Made by a program: the position numbers and the translations under genes | Assembly: GCA_038206725.1 (NCBI GenBank) | Contig: JBBRAO010000022.1 | Location: 1 to 56,178 of the forward strand | From: JBAXXL01 sp038206725 | GTDB lineage: Bacteria > Bacteroidota > Ignavibacteria > Kapaibacteriales > UBA2268 | Length of the DNA: 56,178 nt | Direction: 5' to 3' | The notes under the pieces: model-generated | Database searches by the model: none | What the model was told of the DNA's origin: nothing | What the model saw: the letters and a program-made list of their open reading frames with translations, nothing else | Part shown: positions 16,232 through 25,272 of the stretch, one piece after another | How positions within the stretch are numbered: the stretch's first letter is position 1 | Layout: each line of letters opens with the position of its first letter

Positions 16232-18456
16232 AATTTCGTTTCCAATTGTAAGAGAATTTTGCGTGTCATCCCCAAATTACCAACCATTTCAGTATAGTAG
16301 TAATCCAAGAGATTATTGCAAATTATACCGATTTTCATAGTCGGTTTAGTAAGTGGTAAATCGTAAAATAGTCTTAAATCAATAATATGTACAGGCACAT
16401 AAGCATCGGCGTTTTTGATTTGAATCCTGAGCCGATCGTCGAAGGTTTCAACTTTGCTTTTGTAACGGTAATCCATACTTAATGTAAAATCCTTAACCTT
16501 GAAGGATAGTTTGTTATACCATACATATTTTGAACGGTATTTTAGAAATTCGTTTGTTGATAGATCGCGGGGATCCATATATGTTATTCCGGACTCTATG
16601 CCGACAGTGCCAAAAACCAATGTCCTGACACCCAGTTCCGAGCCTAAAATCCTAACTTTCGATACATTGGCAAACATTATCTCCGGTTTATTGGAAGTCA
16701 AGAATCCGGGTTCTATTAAGTCGCTCATATCGTTTTGAAAAACCGAACAATCCAATTCGACCGGTAATACATCGTTCAAAAACTTATAATTGAACCCAAC
16801 CTCGTAAGAAACACTTTTCTCCGGTTTCAAACTATAATTCGGTACGACAGCGAAACCTTGGAAATTTAGTGAAGCAAATCGTTCGGCAACCGATGGAGCT
16901 CGGAAACCGAACCCGCTTGAAGCACGAAACGACAAGTTTTCAAGCATTTTATAAGATATACCAAATTTTGGTGAAAGGCTCTTATTGTCATCCAATTCAT
17001 CGGCCGATTCTAAATCAGCTCTGCAACCTGCTGTTAGAATTATTTTTTGTATCGGGGTATATTCCGCCTGCGCGTAAGCCGAAGCGATATCTTGCTTATG
17101 CTGACCGTAGGTTTTGGAGGTTACATTATTAAATACATAGGTTAATCCGCCGGTAAAAACTAAATTTTCCCTGATTATGGAATTGAATTGGATATCATTG
17201 TCGAAAGAAAACGAATTTGAATTACGGTATTCAGGCGAAGACTCGTCCAAATTCAACCAAAATCCTTTATAAAAAGCACACGAGCGGACAATTATGAAAT
17301 TGTTATTGTTGATTATATAATTATAATTCACAGCCGCGGTGGATTTGTTCGACAAAATTCTTTGATTCAGATCCGTTGAAGTCGGCGGTCGTGTAGCGCT
17401 GTCCAAACTATTCCAATATACCCAATCCGTACGGTCCGATGTTTGGTAATTCAGCAGTAAATTTAACTTTGATTTATTACTGATGTTATAATCTATCTTT
17501 CCAAAAACGCTTAATTTATTTTGATCATCGTATTTTCGCCAACTTTCATCCCTAAGCGCGTTCAATGAAAAAAGCATCGCAATATCTTTGAGCTTTGTTT
17601 CATAAGCAAGATCCGCCGAATAGCTTTTATTCAAAGTTTCGGAATATTCCCATTGTTTGAACCTTGGTTTTGTATAAACACCGGAGTTCAACCTAACTTG
17701 AAACGTTGATTTTTCCTGTGGCTCTTTGGTTAATATATTTATCACACCGCCTAAGGCGCCGGTTCCGTATAGTGCCGAACCCGCTCCTTTGATAATTTCT
17801 ATTTGATTGACCGCAAAAGCGGGAACAATATCGAAATTCATTGAACCGTCGTCGGCTGATACCATCGGTAAACCATCAACCATCAGCAATGCACGCGAGC
17901 CCACCCCGAAAGAAAAACCGGAACTGCCTCGGATACTTAGATTGTCATTATTGACTTCGACACCGGGAACATAACCCAGTACATTCTTCATTGAACTGCC
18001 GGCATCATTCATTATATCATCTGAATTGACAATTGAAATCGAAATTGGCACATCTTGAACTTCTTGGACTCGTCTATTTGCGGTAATTACAATTTCGCCG
18101 CTTTGTATTGGTTGACTAAGCATAACAATTTCTAATGCTTTTTCTAATGGAACATTTATTTTAATCTTTTTGTTTTCAAAACCCACCATTGTAATTAGTA
18201 ATTCATATTTCCCCGGTGTAACTTTATCAATCGAGAAAGCTCCATCCTTATTAGCATACCCGCCGATAAAAGTATTGAGCAATCGAACGGCAGCACCCTG
18301 CAAAGGTTCGCCGGTTGCGGAATCGCATATTTTGCCGTTTATACTTGTAGGGTTCGCGTTCAATAAAGTAGGTGAAAGAATAATTATGGTAATTATTGAG
18401 GCAACAATTATTGAAATAAATTTTAATCTTAATATGGATTTTTCTGTTTTAGTCAT
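16228..18456 (-). CDS. TonB-dependent receptor with carboxypeptidase-regulatory-like domain
   Basis: A 742-residue outer-membrane importer. Signal sequence to about residue 35; CarbopepD_reg domain (SINGKICDSATGEPLQGA and GAFSIDKVTPGKYELLI, residues 38-115); plug domain (VVITANRR to around 245, with LSIRGSSGFSFGVGSRALLM and GSALYGTGALGGVINI); then a 22-strand-type barrel with an aromatic end. The plug resembles receptors for cobalamin or siderophores, but the ligand cannot be told and no cobalamin riboswitch is evident upstream. The gene is coupled by ATGA to the MlaE permease gene, an unusual pairing. Confidence 0.9.
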   Translation of the reverse strand: MTKTEKSILRLKFISIIVASIITIIILSPTLLNANPTSINGKICDSATGEPLQGAAVRLLNTFIGGYANKDGAFSIDKVTPGKYELLITMVGFENKKIKINVPLEKALEIVMLSQPIQSGEIVITANRRVQEVQDVPISISIVNSDDIMNDAGSSMKNVLGYVPGVEVNNDNLSIRGSSGFSFGVGSRALLMVDGLPMVSADDGSMNFDIVPAFAVNQIEIIKGAGSALYGTGALGGVINILTKEPQEKSTFQVRLNSGVYTKPRFKQWEYSETLNKSYSADLAYETKLKDIAMLFSLNALRDESWRKYDDQNKLSVFGKIDYNISNKSKLNLLLNYQTSDRTDWVYWNSLDSATRPPTSTDLNQRILSNKSTAAVNYNYIINNNNFIIVRSCAFYKGFWLNLDESSPEYRNSNSFSFDNDIQFNSIIRENLVFTGGLTYVFNNVTSKTYGQHKQDIASAYAQAEYTPIQKIILTAGCRADLESADELDDNKSLSPKFGISYKMLENLSFRASSGFGFRAPSVAERFASLNFQGFAVVPNYSLKPEKSVSYEVGFNYKFLNDVLPVELDCSVFQNDMSDLIEPGFLTSNKPEIMFANVSKVRILGSELGVRTLVFGTVGIESGITYMDPRDLSTNEFLKYRSKYVWYNKLSFKVKDFTLSMDYRYKSKVETFDDRLRIQIKNADAYVPVHIIDLRLFYDLPLTKPTMKIGIICNNLLDYYYTEMVGNLGMTRKILLQLETKL

Positions 18457-18627
18457 TTTTTGTTTTCTGTTAAAAAGGTTTTTATCTTTATTTTTGAAAT
18501 TTAATCATTGTTCGATTAGCAAGTATAATTTTCTTAATATAACGCCTTACGTAATAATCTATAAATTCCAAGTCTGCCTTTTCCGATGTTTATTTATTTT
18601 TTTTAATAATATTGACTAACAATTAAT

Positions 18628-18667
18628 TAATTTTGCTGTATTGATATGTGCAATCATTGCAAAATTA
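18628..18667. promoter_or_regulatory. Divergent TAnnTTTG boxes between TonB receptor and DHODH genes
   Basis: TAATTTTG lies on plus at 18628-18635 (towards the gene at 18698) and on minus at 18660-18667 (towards the gene starting at 18456). Both match the Bacteroidota -7 element, but neither has a well-spaced -33 TTG. The AT-rich 18457-18697 gap shows no other element. Confidence 0.25.
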
Positions 18668-18697
18668 ACATTAATTATGAATTATCCTAATATATAA

Positions 18698-19813
18698 ATG
18701 CTCGAAAACTTCGCAAAATTTGATTCTTTTTTTAGACCAAAGTTAATCAGCCTTCCATTTTTAATTGCCGCACGCCTATATTCACCTAGTCGTAAGTTTT
18801 TTATTAAACACCTCGGTAAACAAAAATTTGCGGAGATGGTTAAAATCAGCGGGGAATACAAGCAAACTTTATGGGGTATTGAGTTTGGAGTACCATTGTT
18901 CAATGCGGCGGGAATGTTCAAATCCGGCGATGGATATTATGCTATGGCGTCGCAAGGTGCCGGAGCTTTTTTAGCCGGAACAACAACGTCCAGCCCCAGA
19001 ATGGGAAATAAAAAAAGTTGTATTTTGCACCCGTTTATGCCTATGCCATACTCAAAATCAGCAATTAACTGGATGGGTCTGCCAAATAAAGGACATTTAT
19101 TTACTGCTAAGAAATTGGCAACATACTATAAAATCGCCGGTTGCCCGATAGGTGCAAGTATAGCACCCGATCCGGGGGTTATAAATTTGTCGGCGGCAAC
19201 GGGTTTGGTCGAAGGACTTAATATTTACGAAAGAGCAAATGTTGATTTTGTGGAAATAAACGAAAGCTGTCCAAACGTCCAACATACAAAGGGCGAAGCA
19301 AATAATTGCGGTTTGGATTTCGGGCTTATCGAGCGCTTGGAATTTGTTTCTGAGTACTATATTAAAAGAAGGGTTCGAAAGTTCCCGATAGTAGTCAAAT
19401 TCTCGGTTGACACAAACATCGCTCTTATTCCGGATTTAATGAAAACTCTAATTGATTTAGGTTACGACGGCGCAAATTTCGGAAACACATCAGTGAATTA
19501 TGAAAATGCTGAGCTTTTCCTTCATAAAAGAGAAATTAGGAATTTCCGCATATTTACCGCTAAATTTGGCGGTGGAGTAAGTGGAACGCCGCTTCAGAAA
19601 TTATCGTTGGAATTAGCCTCCGCGGCAAAAAAAGCGGTGGATGAGATCAATCCCGATAGAGAATTTCATATTATACGTACCGGCGGAGTAGAAACCGCTA
19701 ATGACATCGAAGAATCGAAAAAAAACTGTATCGCTCTTAATCAGTGGTTTACCGGATATTTCGAAGCATTTTCGAAAGATGGCAATTCACTTTATAAAGC
19801 GATTTTTAAATAA
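18698..19813 (+). CDS. pyrD: Dihydroorotate dehydrogenase family flavoprotein
   Basis: A 371-residue FMN TIM-barrel protein. Matches to the family include FNAAGMFKSGDG, GTTTSSPRMGN, NWMGLPNKG, the catalytic-loop region NESCPNVQHTKG, VVKFSVD, and IRTGGVET near the C-terminus. It oxidises dihydroorotate to orotate in pyrimidine synthesis. The N-terminal extension of about 45 residues and overall length look like the class 2 quinone-linked enzyme, but the catalytic loop carries Cys (ESCPN), as in class 1, where class 2 normally has Ser (SSPNT). The electron acceptor is therefore uncertain. It heads a plus-strand run with LCP, SixA and PHP genes. Confidence 0.8.
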   Translation: MLENFAKFDSFFRPKLISLPFLIAARLYSPSRKFFIKHLGKQKFAEMVKISGEYKQTLWGIEFGVPLFNAAGMFKSGDGYYAMASQGAGAFLAGTTTSSPRMGNKKSCILHPFMPMPYSKSAINWMGLPNKGHLFTAKKLATYYKIAGCPIGASIAPDPGVINLSAATGLVEGLNIYERANVDFVEINESCPNVQHTKGEANNCGLDFGLIERLEFVSEYYIKRRVRKFPIVVKFSVDTNIALIPDLMKTLIDLGYDGANFGNTSVNYENAELFLHKREIRNFRIFTAKFGGGVSGTPLQKLSLELASAAKKAVDEINPDREFHIIRTGGVETANDIEESKKNCIALNQWFTGYFEAFSKDGNSLYKAIFK

Positions 19814-19870
19814 ATGGAACAGTAATTGATATTAAATAATAGAAAATTAATTTTAACATATTTTTGAAAA

Positions 19871-21217
19871 ATGGAAAAAAATAAAAAAAGAAACTTTGCT
19901 TTAATCATAGCACTTTTGGCAATATCATTATTAGGATTTTTTGTCCTATACTCTGTTTTATCAGGTAATACACAAAGTTTGTACCAACTCCCTGCAACCG
20001 CGTTTAATAATAAGCCCCTTAATCAGGACGCATCCACCGCCTTGCAAAAAGCAATTGGACAAAACGATAGTCTCCGATTTGCCGGCATACCGGACGAAGA
20101 ACTATATATTGAATATTGCAAATTAAGTACAGGCTTAGACAAAGAGTTTTACACCGGAAAAAGAATAAATGTTTTAATAACCGGTGTCGATTCAAGACTT
20201 GGCACCGGTTCTAAATTAGCCGATGCCAACCACATAGTTTCTATCAATCTAAGCAATGGTACTATAAACATTGTGGCTATCCCCCGCGATACACCGTCGG
20301 ATTTCACACATCTGGTAAAAGTTTACACAAGCCCCGACAGTAGTACATTCGTTTGGGATACTGCTTATGTAAAACTTACCGAGACTCGTTCAGGCAAAGG
20401 GCACGACGTTTATATGCAACAAGTTTCACTTATCGGTGGGTTCGATAGAATGCACTACTGGGCGGAATTTGGTTTTTCGCAAGCTATGGGAATTTTAGAA
20501 TTCTTGGGATTCAAGGATTCCAAAGCAACGCTTCAAATTCTAAGAAGCAGAAAATCTAACGCTTCGGGCGATTACCAACGATGCTACAATCAAGCGCAAT
20601 TTATTCGCCAAATGATTCTAAAGTATTTTAAGGTTTTAGACGGGATGGGTGGAAATTTGATTTTGCGGGGTTTACTTGCTATAGTCGAAAGCGACTTATC
20701 GTATGACAATGCAAAAAAGATTTTTACTCAACTGAAAGCAGCGGGCTTCGACAGCAGACCTGAACAAATTACCGTTCAAGTAAAACCGAGCGGAATTAAA
20801 AGCTTCCATAACTTCGATTATACCGACGAGCGCACATTTGACTCACTTAAAACCGCTGTTGCACGTTATTACGAAAAGCACGGCGATGGCGACACGAATA
20901 GTAAACCATTCAGTGTCGAAGGCAGAGTTCTTGGAAGATTAACATCGGCGATTAGAACTGCTGAAGCTGACACCGCCAAAAGACCGCAATTGGTCGTAAA
21001 CAAACTAAACATTTATTATATCCAAAGAGCTTGGCTTCAAGTTCAGGATAGAATTAAACGTGAAGAACTGCGCGATAAAATAGCTGATATGCTAATTCGC
21101 GCTTATACAAAGTTGCAAGATGCTAAAAGAGTACGCGAAATTAAATATACAATCGAATCCGAAAAAGCTATGTTCGGGAATAAAGATATTTTAAATAGTA
21201 ATAACGTTAAAAAATGA
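19871..21217 (+). CDS. LytR-CpsA-Psr (LCP) family protein
   Basis: A 448-residue protein with an N-terminal membrane anchor (residues 9-30) and an extracytoplasmic LCP domain: NVLITGVDSR, DANHIVSINL, INIVAIPRDTP (about residues 98-140), and the arginine-rich GDYQRCYNQAQFIRQMI around residue 236. LCP enzymes transfer lipid-linked polymers to the cell wall or proteins in Gram-positives; the role in Gram-negative FCB bacteria is not settled. A helical C-terminal part of about 150 residues follows. The stop overlaps the sixA start by 4 nt, indicating coupling. Confidence 0.8.
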   Translation: MEKNKKRNFALIIALLAISLLGFFVLYSVLSGNTQSLYQLPATAFNNKPLNQDASTALQKAIGQNDSLRFAGIPDEELYIEYCKLSTGLDKEFYTGKRINVLITGVDSRLGTGSKLADANHIVSINLSNGTINIVAIPRDTPSDFTHLVKVYTSPDSSTFVWDTAYVKLTETRSGKGHDVYMQQVSLIGGFDRMHYWAEFGFSQAMGILEFLGFKDSKATLQILRSRKSNASGDYQRCYNQAQFIRQMILKYFKVLDGMGGNLILRGLLAIVESDLSYDNAKKIFTQLKAAGFDSRPEQITVQVKPSGIKSFHNFDYTDERTFDSLKTAVARYYEKHGDGDTNSKPFSVEGRVLGRLTSAIRTAEADTAKRPQLVVNKLNIYYIQRAWLQVQDRIKREELRDKIADMLIRAYTKLQDAKRVREIKYTIESEKAMFGNKDILNSNNVKK

Positions 21218-21717
21218 AAACATTAATATTAGTTCGTCACGCAAAAGCAAGTTGGGAAAACGAAGAATGGGCTGACTTAGAGAGACCCTTAAACGAAAGA
21301 GGGCTTTCGGATGCTCCTGTTATGGCTGAAATAGTCGCTAAAAAATTGGAGCCCAAGCCCGAATTAATCTTAACGTCAAATGCCTTGAGAGCTTTGACAA
21401 CCGCTAATATTTTTGCTAAAACTTTGGATAAGAACGAAGATGCGGTTTCAGTTGAAAATGGAATATACGATCGGGGTACAAAGTTCATTATTAATTTACT
21501 TAAAACTCAACCGGATGATATAAATTCAATAATTCTATTCGGACACAATCCTGACGTAACCTCGATGGCAACCTATTTTTTAGGTAATTATATAGTGAGT
21601 CTGCCTACTTGCGCTGTTGTTGCGATAGATTTCGACATCGAACAATGGACAGAAATAGAAGATATTAACGGTAAACTGAAATTCTACGAATACCCTAAAA
21701 AGTATCGTAAAAATTAA
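21214..21717 (+). CDS. sixA: Phosphohistidine phosphatase SixA-like
   Basis: A 167-residue histidine-phosphatase superfamily protein. The phospho-accepting RHAK motif is at residues 8-11, followed by LERPLNERG, LTSNALRALTTA, and the second histidine in FGHNPD. SixA removes phosphate from histidine in phosphorelay or PTS proteins. The start overlaps the LCP gene by 4 nt. Confidence 0.88.
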   Translation: MKTLILVRHAKASWENEEWADLERPLNERGLSDAPVMAEIVAKKLEPKPELILTSNALRALTTANIFAKTLDKNEDAVSVENGIYDRGTKFIINLLKTQPDDINSIILFGHNPDVTSMATYFLGNYIVSLPTCAVVAIDFDIEQWTEIEDINGKLKFYEYPKKYRKN

Positions 21718-21781
21718 TTAAATAACAATTTCCCAAACTCTCAGAGTTTTGAACACTCTTTTTAAAATAGACCAATATAAG

Positions 21782-22627
21782 ATGAATCCACCAAACGACC
21801 GATATACTGTAGATTTGCACCTGCATACCAATTATTCCGACGGAATGTACACTCCGCAAAAACTCATCGCCTTAGCGGCGACGACCGGATTGTCAACAAT
21901 CGCCATTACAGATCACGATTCTGTATCGGCATTACCGGAAGCGATTATTGCGGCAAAAGAAGCCGGAATTGAACTTATCAGCGGATGCGAAATCAGTTGT
22001 ACCGAACTCGAAAAGGAGTATCATTTATTGGCTTATAATTTTGATACCGAAAACAGTTTCTTCACGGAAAAGCTTATAGAATTCAAACAAATGCGAATTG
22101 AACGCGCAATAAAAATCTGCGAAAAACTCCAAGAACTCAATGTAACTGTTGACATAAAAGATTTACTCTATAATACAAAAACAGCCACATTGACACGTAT
22201 GCACATTGCAAAAGAAATTGTTAAAAAAGGTTATGTCGATTCGACAAGAGACGCGTTTACAAAATATCTTTACGACAACGGACCGGCTTACGAACCGAAA
22301 TTTGATTTCTCGGTCGCTGAAGCGATTAAGATGGTACATTCCGCCGGTGGTGTTACTTCATTAGCCCATCCGGGACGTCGAACATCATCCCGCGAAATTT
22401 ATAAATTCGTTTCGGCAGGGTTAGATGGGATAGAAGTTGTACACCCGGAGCACAACCCATCTCTGCAAAAAAAATATGAAACCATCTCACGGCAATATGA
22501 TTTATTGCAAACAGGAGGAAGCGATTTCCACGGTTCTCGCGATTGGGAACGCTATGTATTCGGTTCTTATACTATTGACTCGTCAAACGTAGCCGCATTG
22601 AAACAGCGCTCTTTACTCTATAGATAA
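21782..22627 (+). CDS. PHP-domain phosphoesterase (TrpH/YciV-like)
   Basis: The protein starts at ATG 21782 (281 residues); an in-frame TTG at 21749 is less likely. PHP metal ligands are visible in DLHLHTNYSDG, ITDHDSV, SGCEIS, LAHPGR, VVHPEHNP and GGSDFHGS. The layout matches the TrpH/YciV group, which in E. coli is RNase AM / 3',5'-nucleoside bisphosphate phosphatase. It ends the pyrD-LCP-sixA run, followed by a strong terminator. Confidence 0.88.
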   Translation: MNPPNDRYTVDLHLHTNYSDGMYTPQKLIALAATTGLSTIAITDHDSVSALPEAIIAAKEAGIELISGCEISCTELEKEYHLLAYNFDTENSFFTEKLIEFKQMRIERAIKICEKLQELNVTVDIKDLLYNTKTATLTRMHIAKEIVKKGYVDSTRDAFTKYLYDNGPAYEPKFDFSVAEAIKMVHSAGGVTSLAHPGRRTSSREIYKFVSAGLDGIEVVHPEHNPSLQKKYETISRQYDLLQTGGSDFHGSRDWERYVFGSYTIDSSNVAALKQRSLLYR

Positions 22628-22655
22628 ACATAATCGAACGTTACGCCATTAATTT

Positions 22656-22689
22656 CGTTACCAAGCTCCCACTTGGTAACGTTTTTTTT
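22656..22689 (+). terminator. Intrinsic terminator after the PHP gene
   Basis: A perfect 10-bp stem, CGTTACCAAG / CTTGGTAACG, with a 6-nt loop and eight T. It ends the plus-strand pyrD-LCP-sixA-PHP run. Confidence 0.9.
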
Positions 22690-22720
22690 CTCACTCACCC
22701 GCTAAGTAAAATAAGGAAGC

Positions 22721-23013
22721 GCCGTCATTCCCACGGAAGTGGGAATCCATCTTCAAACAACCGTTAATGCGAAGAAAGACAATCCCTTTAGGGGGATAAA
22801 ATGTTTGTAGAAAAAAACTGAACGGTTGCTATGACGTGCCTTTAGGTACGAAAAATATAATTAATTTTCACCCCTTCCCGCCAAAACCAAAAATATTCAA
22901 CCCCTCACGGGGCTGAATATGGATTTCGCTTTACCACGGGTTTCACCCGTGGTAATTGAGATTAAACCGCTTCGCGGTTTGAAGATGGCATCTCGACTTC
23001 GCTCGATGACCGG
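22721..23013. repeat. Cluster of intergenic palindromic repeats
   Basis: Most of the 412-bp gap is repeats. 22721-22758: ATTCCC-ACGGAAGT-GGGAAT type (also near 33950, 36060, 40510 and 49440). Around 22785-22860: CCCTTTAGGGGGATAAAATG and a CGTGCCTTTAGGTACG hairpin. Around 22900-22920: a CCCCTCACGGGG hairpin. 22931-22953: a perfect TTACCACGGG/CCCGTGGTAA hairpin. 22987-23013: the CATCTCGACTTCGCTCGATG repeat found at several other sites. No gene is visible. Confidence 0.75.
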
Positions 23014-23039
23014 ACTTTTCTTCCCATTAACATTTATCA

Positions 23040-23897
23040 TTATTTATGAAGGGCTTCCAAGCACGCTTCTTCATAAGTCAGATCCGGGTGCGATTCTAAT
23101 ATCGCATTTACGGTTTCATACATTTCCATTCGGGCGGGGTTAATATTACCGCTCGTGAAGTTGAAAGCGCTCTTTTCGCGTGGGGAAAACGATTCGGAAA
23201 ATTCGGTAAATAATGAATTGTTACGAGCGATTTTGCTTATTGCCGTGTAATATTCGGCTACTTCGCCGAAATTGCCTGTTTCATAAGCCCGATGGAGCAC
23301 ATTCTTTATCTCGCCGTTTGCAATATTACTTTCCGCAAAATCCGAATAAAGCCGCTCGAATTCTCCATCCTTAATCTGCCGCTCGAGCTGTTCGATTTTT
23401 TCGGCATAGTCATTATTTTGCTTTTGTAGTTCCTCAAGCTTTGATTTTTGTTCGCAGTTCGATGATCCAAATTCGAATGAATTGTAATCATTTGCCGCTT
23501 CTTCCGACTTCCACTCCTCATATTCCAAAACCTTCAAATCTTTGACCGCCGGTTGAGCCGCGCCGAGAAAACCCAAATGTCGCAATAAGTTATTCGGATA
23601 CAGCGATATGGAAACGTTTCTGAATCTGCCGTGTTTAATATCATCGACTAAATCTTCCGATAAATCCTTCAGCTTTGCCACAAGAACTTTTCCGCGACGG
23701 GCTAAGCGCTCTACCCAACCCAAAGCCGGTTCATTAGTTCTGGGATGGCCTTTTACCACGGGCGCTAATGCATCTTGCGATTTTTCACATTGGGCGTTAT
23801 ACAAATTAGCGATTTCGTCCAATCGCTCTTCGGTGAATTCTTGCACCTCACCGTTTGCCGAGGTGTGAGTGCCGGTTTTAAATATTTCAAGCCACAT
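23040..23897 (-). CDS. Orphan Mu-like phage I protein (protease/scaffold)
   Basis: The start is set at ATG 23897 (285 residues), skipping a hydrophobic upstream extension to 23942. The N-terminal half matches what I know of Mu-like prophage I proteins, the head maturation protease/scaffold: EFTEERLDEIANLYN, APVVKGHPRTNEPALGWVE, then FRNVSISLYP and LRHLGFLGAAQPAVKDL. A charged coiled coil (about residues 145-185) is followed by a helical tail containing the ESHPDLTYEEA repeat-like end. In phages it processes the capsid precursor. No other phage gene is nearby, so it is a relic or a domesticated gene; the frame is intact. Confidence 0.7.
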   Translation of the reverse strand: MWLEIFKTGTHTSANGEVQEFTEERLDEIANLYNAQCEKSQDALAPVVKGHPRTNEPALGWVERLARRGKVLVAKLKDLSEDLVDDIKHGRFRNVSISLYPNNLLRHLGFLGAAQPAVKDLKVLEYEEWKSEEAANDYNSFEFGSSNCEQKSKLEELQKQNNDYAEKIEQLERQIKDGEFERLYSDFAESNIANGEIKNVLHRAYETGNFGEVAEYYTAISKIARNNSLFTEFSESFSPREKSAFNFTSGNINPARMEMYETVNAILESHPDLTYEEACLEALHK

Positions 23898-24001
23898 ATA
23901 CGTTACTCTATAAATGAAAAACACAAAAATATAACAACACATAATAACCTACAATAAAAGCATTTATAACTTATTTTTAAATTAAATTAAACCTTTTATA
24001 A

Positions 24002-24009
24002 TAATTTTG
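24002..24009 (+). promoter_or_regulatory. Candidate -7 box of the sigma-factor operon
   Basis: TAATTTTG matches TAnnTTTG. Transcription from it would begin at about 24015, leaving only a few bases before the GTG at 24020 but about 50 nt before the ATG at 24068. No clear -33 element is seen. Confidence 0.35.
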
Positions 24010-24067
24010 AGTCAAATAGGTGATTGAAAACGAAACGATAAGCAATTTACAAACTAAATACGGCAAT

Positions 24068-24637
24068 ATGACTAATTGGGATGACCAGCAGTTAATAGAT
24101 GAGTACCTCAGAACAAAAAGCGATCCCGCGGCAAATATCTTGATGCGACGGCATCAGAAATTTGTATATTCTGTAGCCTACCGATATCTTAACGATTACG
24201 ACGAAGCCGACGAAGTAACTCAAGAAACGTTTATCATAGTTTTTCGTTCTTTACATAAATTTAATGGTAAAAGTAAACTCCGAACGTGGCTTTATAGAAT
24301 TACCGCCAACAACGCACTTTCGTTTAAAAGGCGGACCGCTGTGAGCCGATTGTACTTACGCGACGATACAGAGGAATATATGAATATGCCATCGACAACA
24401 AGCGATGCATTACAAGATATAGAAAACGAGAACTTTAAGATTGAATTTGAGAAGGCTTTGAGTAAACTGCCTAAAAAACAAAGAGAAACCTTCGCATTAC
24501 GATACTTTGACAAACTACAATATGATGAAATATCAGAGATGCTTGGAACAACCGTTGGCGGTTTGAAAGCAAATTATTTCCAAGCAGTAAAGAAATTAGC
24601 AATCTTTTTGAAAGATTATTCGAGAGCCGAATTATGA
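24068..24637 (+). CDS. ECF-type RNA polymerase sigma factor
   Basis: A sigma-70 family ECF factor of 189 residues from ATG 24068 (205 from a GTG at 24020). Region 2: LIDEYLRTKSDPAANILMRR, the helix YLNDYDEADEVTQETF, and FNGKSKLRTWLYRI. Region 4: LSKLPKKQRETFALRYF and the helix-turn-helix YDEISEMLGTTVGGLKANYF. It redirects RNA polymerase to a specific regulon, often envelope stress. The stop overlaps the next gene by 4 nt (ATGA), and that gene encodes the probable anti-sigma factor. Confidence 0.9.
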   Translation: MTNWDDQQLIDEYLRTKSDPAANILMRRHQKFVYSVAYRYLNDYDEADEVTQETFIIVFRSLHKFNGKSKLRTWLYRITANNALSFKRRTAVSRLYLRDDTEEYMNMPSTTSDALQDIENENFKIEFEKALSKLPKKQRETFALRYFDKLQYDEISEMLGTTVGGLKANYFQAVKKLAIFLKDYSRAEL

Positions 24638-25272
24638 AAAAAGCTTTAAAAAATAAGTTAGAAAATATGTTACCCGATTATATAAGCGGTGACTTGGACA
24701 GATTGGAAACTGAGTATTTCGAACGCGAAATAGTCAACTTTCCGCACCTCGAGGAATTGGTCCAAGAAACTAAAGCTATATATAAAAGGATTGATCAAAT
24801 CGACTATGACTCGATATTCGAATCTAAGTCGCAAAACTTATCCGTAAAAGCAAAATTGGCAGTTAACAAAAATCGCAAATCCAGCTGGTTTGTACGATAT
24901 GCTTTAGCTCCTATTGTTATTTTAATGGCTTTGTCAGTTTATTATATTACAGATATTCATAATCAAACGAACCAAAACACAGTTGCTGAAGAAATCCAAA
25001 TATCGGATAGCTTCTTGGAAGATTATTCAACAGCGTATTTAGACAGCGATGCCGAATCAACAGATGAAACATTTAATATTAAAGAAGATGTGGTTGAAAA
25101 AATCAATAATGCTGATAGCTTTTTCGACGACATATATGAACAACTATCGGCTTACCCCGAATTAATGTACAGATACTCAGGATTTAACATATTCAACATT
25201 AAACCTGAAACAATTGAAAATAAAAATTTAGATAAAATTATTGAGGAAATGCAAAATGATGAGATCATTTAA
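24634..25272 (+). CDS. Probable anti-sigma factor, single membrane span
   Basis: A 212-residue protein. The cytoplasmic N-terminus (LPDYISGDLDRLETEYFEREI) is like the start of anti-sigma domains but lacks a zinc-binding HxxxCxxC. One membrane helix is at about residues 88-106 (YALAPIVILMALSVYYI), followed by an acidic extracytoplasmic tail. Position directly after the ECF gene with a 4-nt overlap supports an anti-sigma role. Its 3' end overlaps the next gene by 17 nt. Confidence 0.7.
   Translation: MKKALKNKLENMLPDYISGDLDRLETEYFEREIVNFPHLEELVQETKAIYKRIDQIDYDSIFESKSQNLSVKAKLAVNKNRKSSWFVRYALAPIVILMALSVYYITDIHNQTNQNTVAEEIQISDSFLEDYSTAYLDSDAESTDETFNIKEDVVEKINNADSFFDDIYEQLSAYPELMYRYSGFNIFNIKPETIENKNLDKIIEEMQNDEII

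Noticed and set aside
18457..18697. Cobalamin riboswitch upstream of the TonB receptor
   Set aside because: No conserved B12-box-like or GCCACTG-type core is present in the AT-rich gap, so no riboswitch was called.
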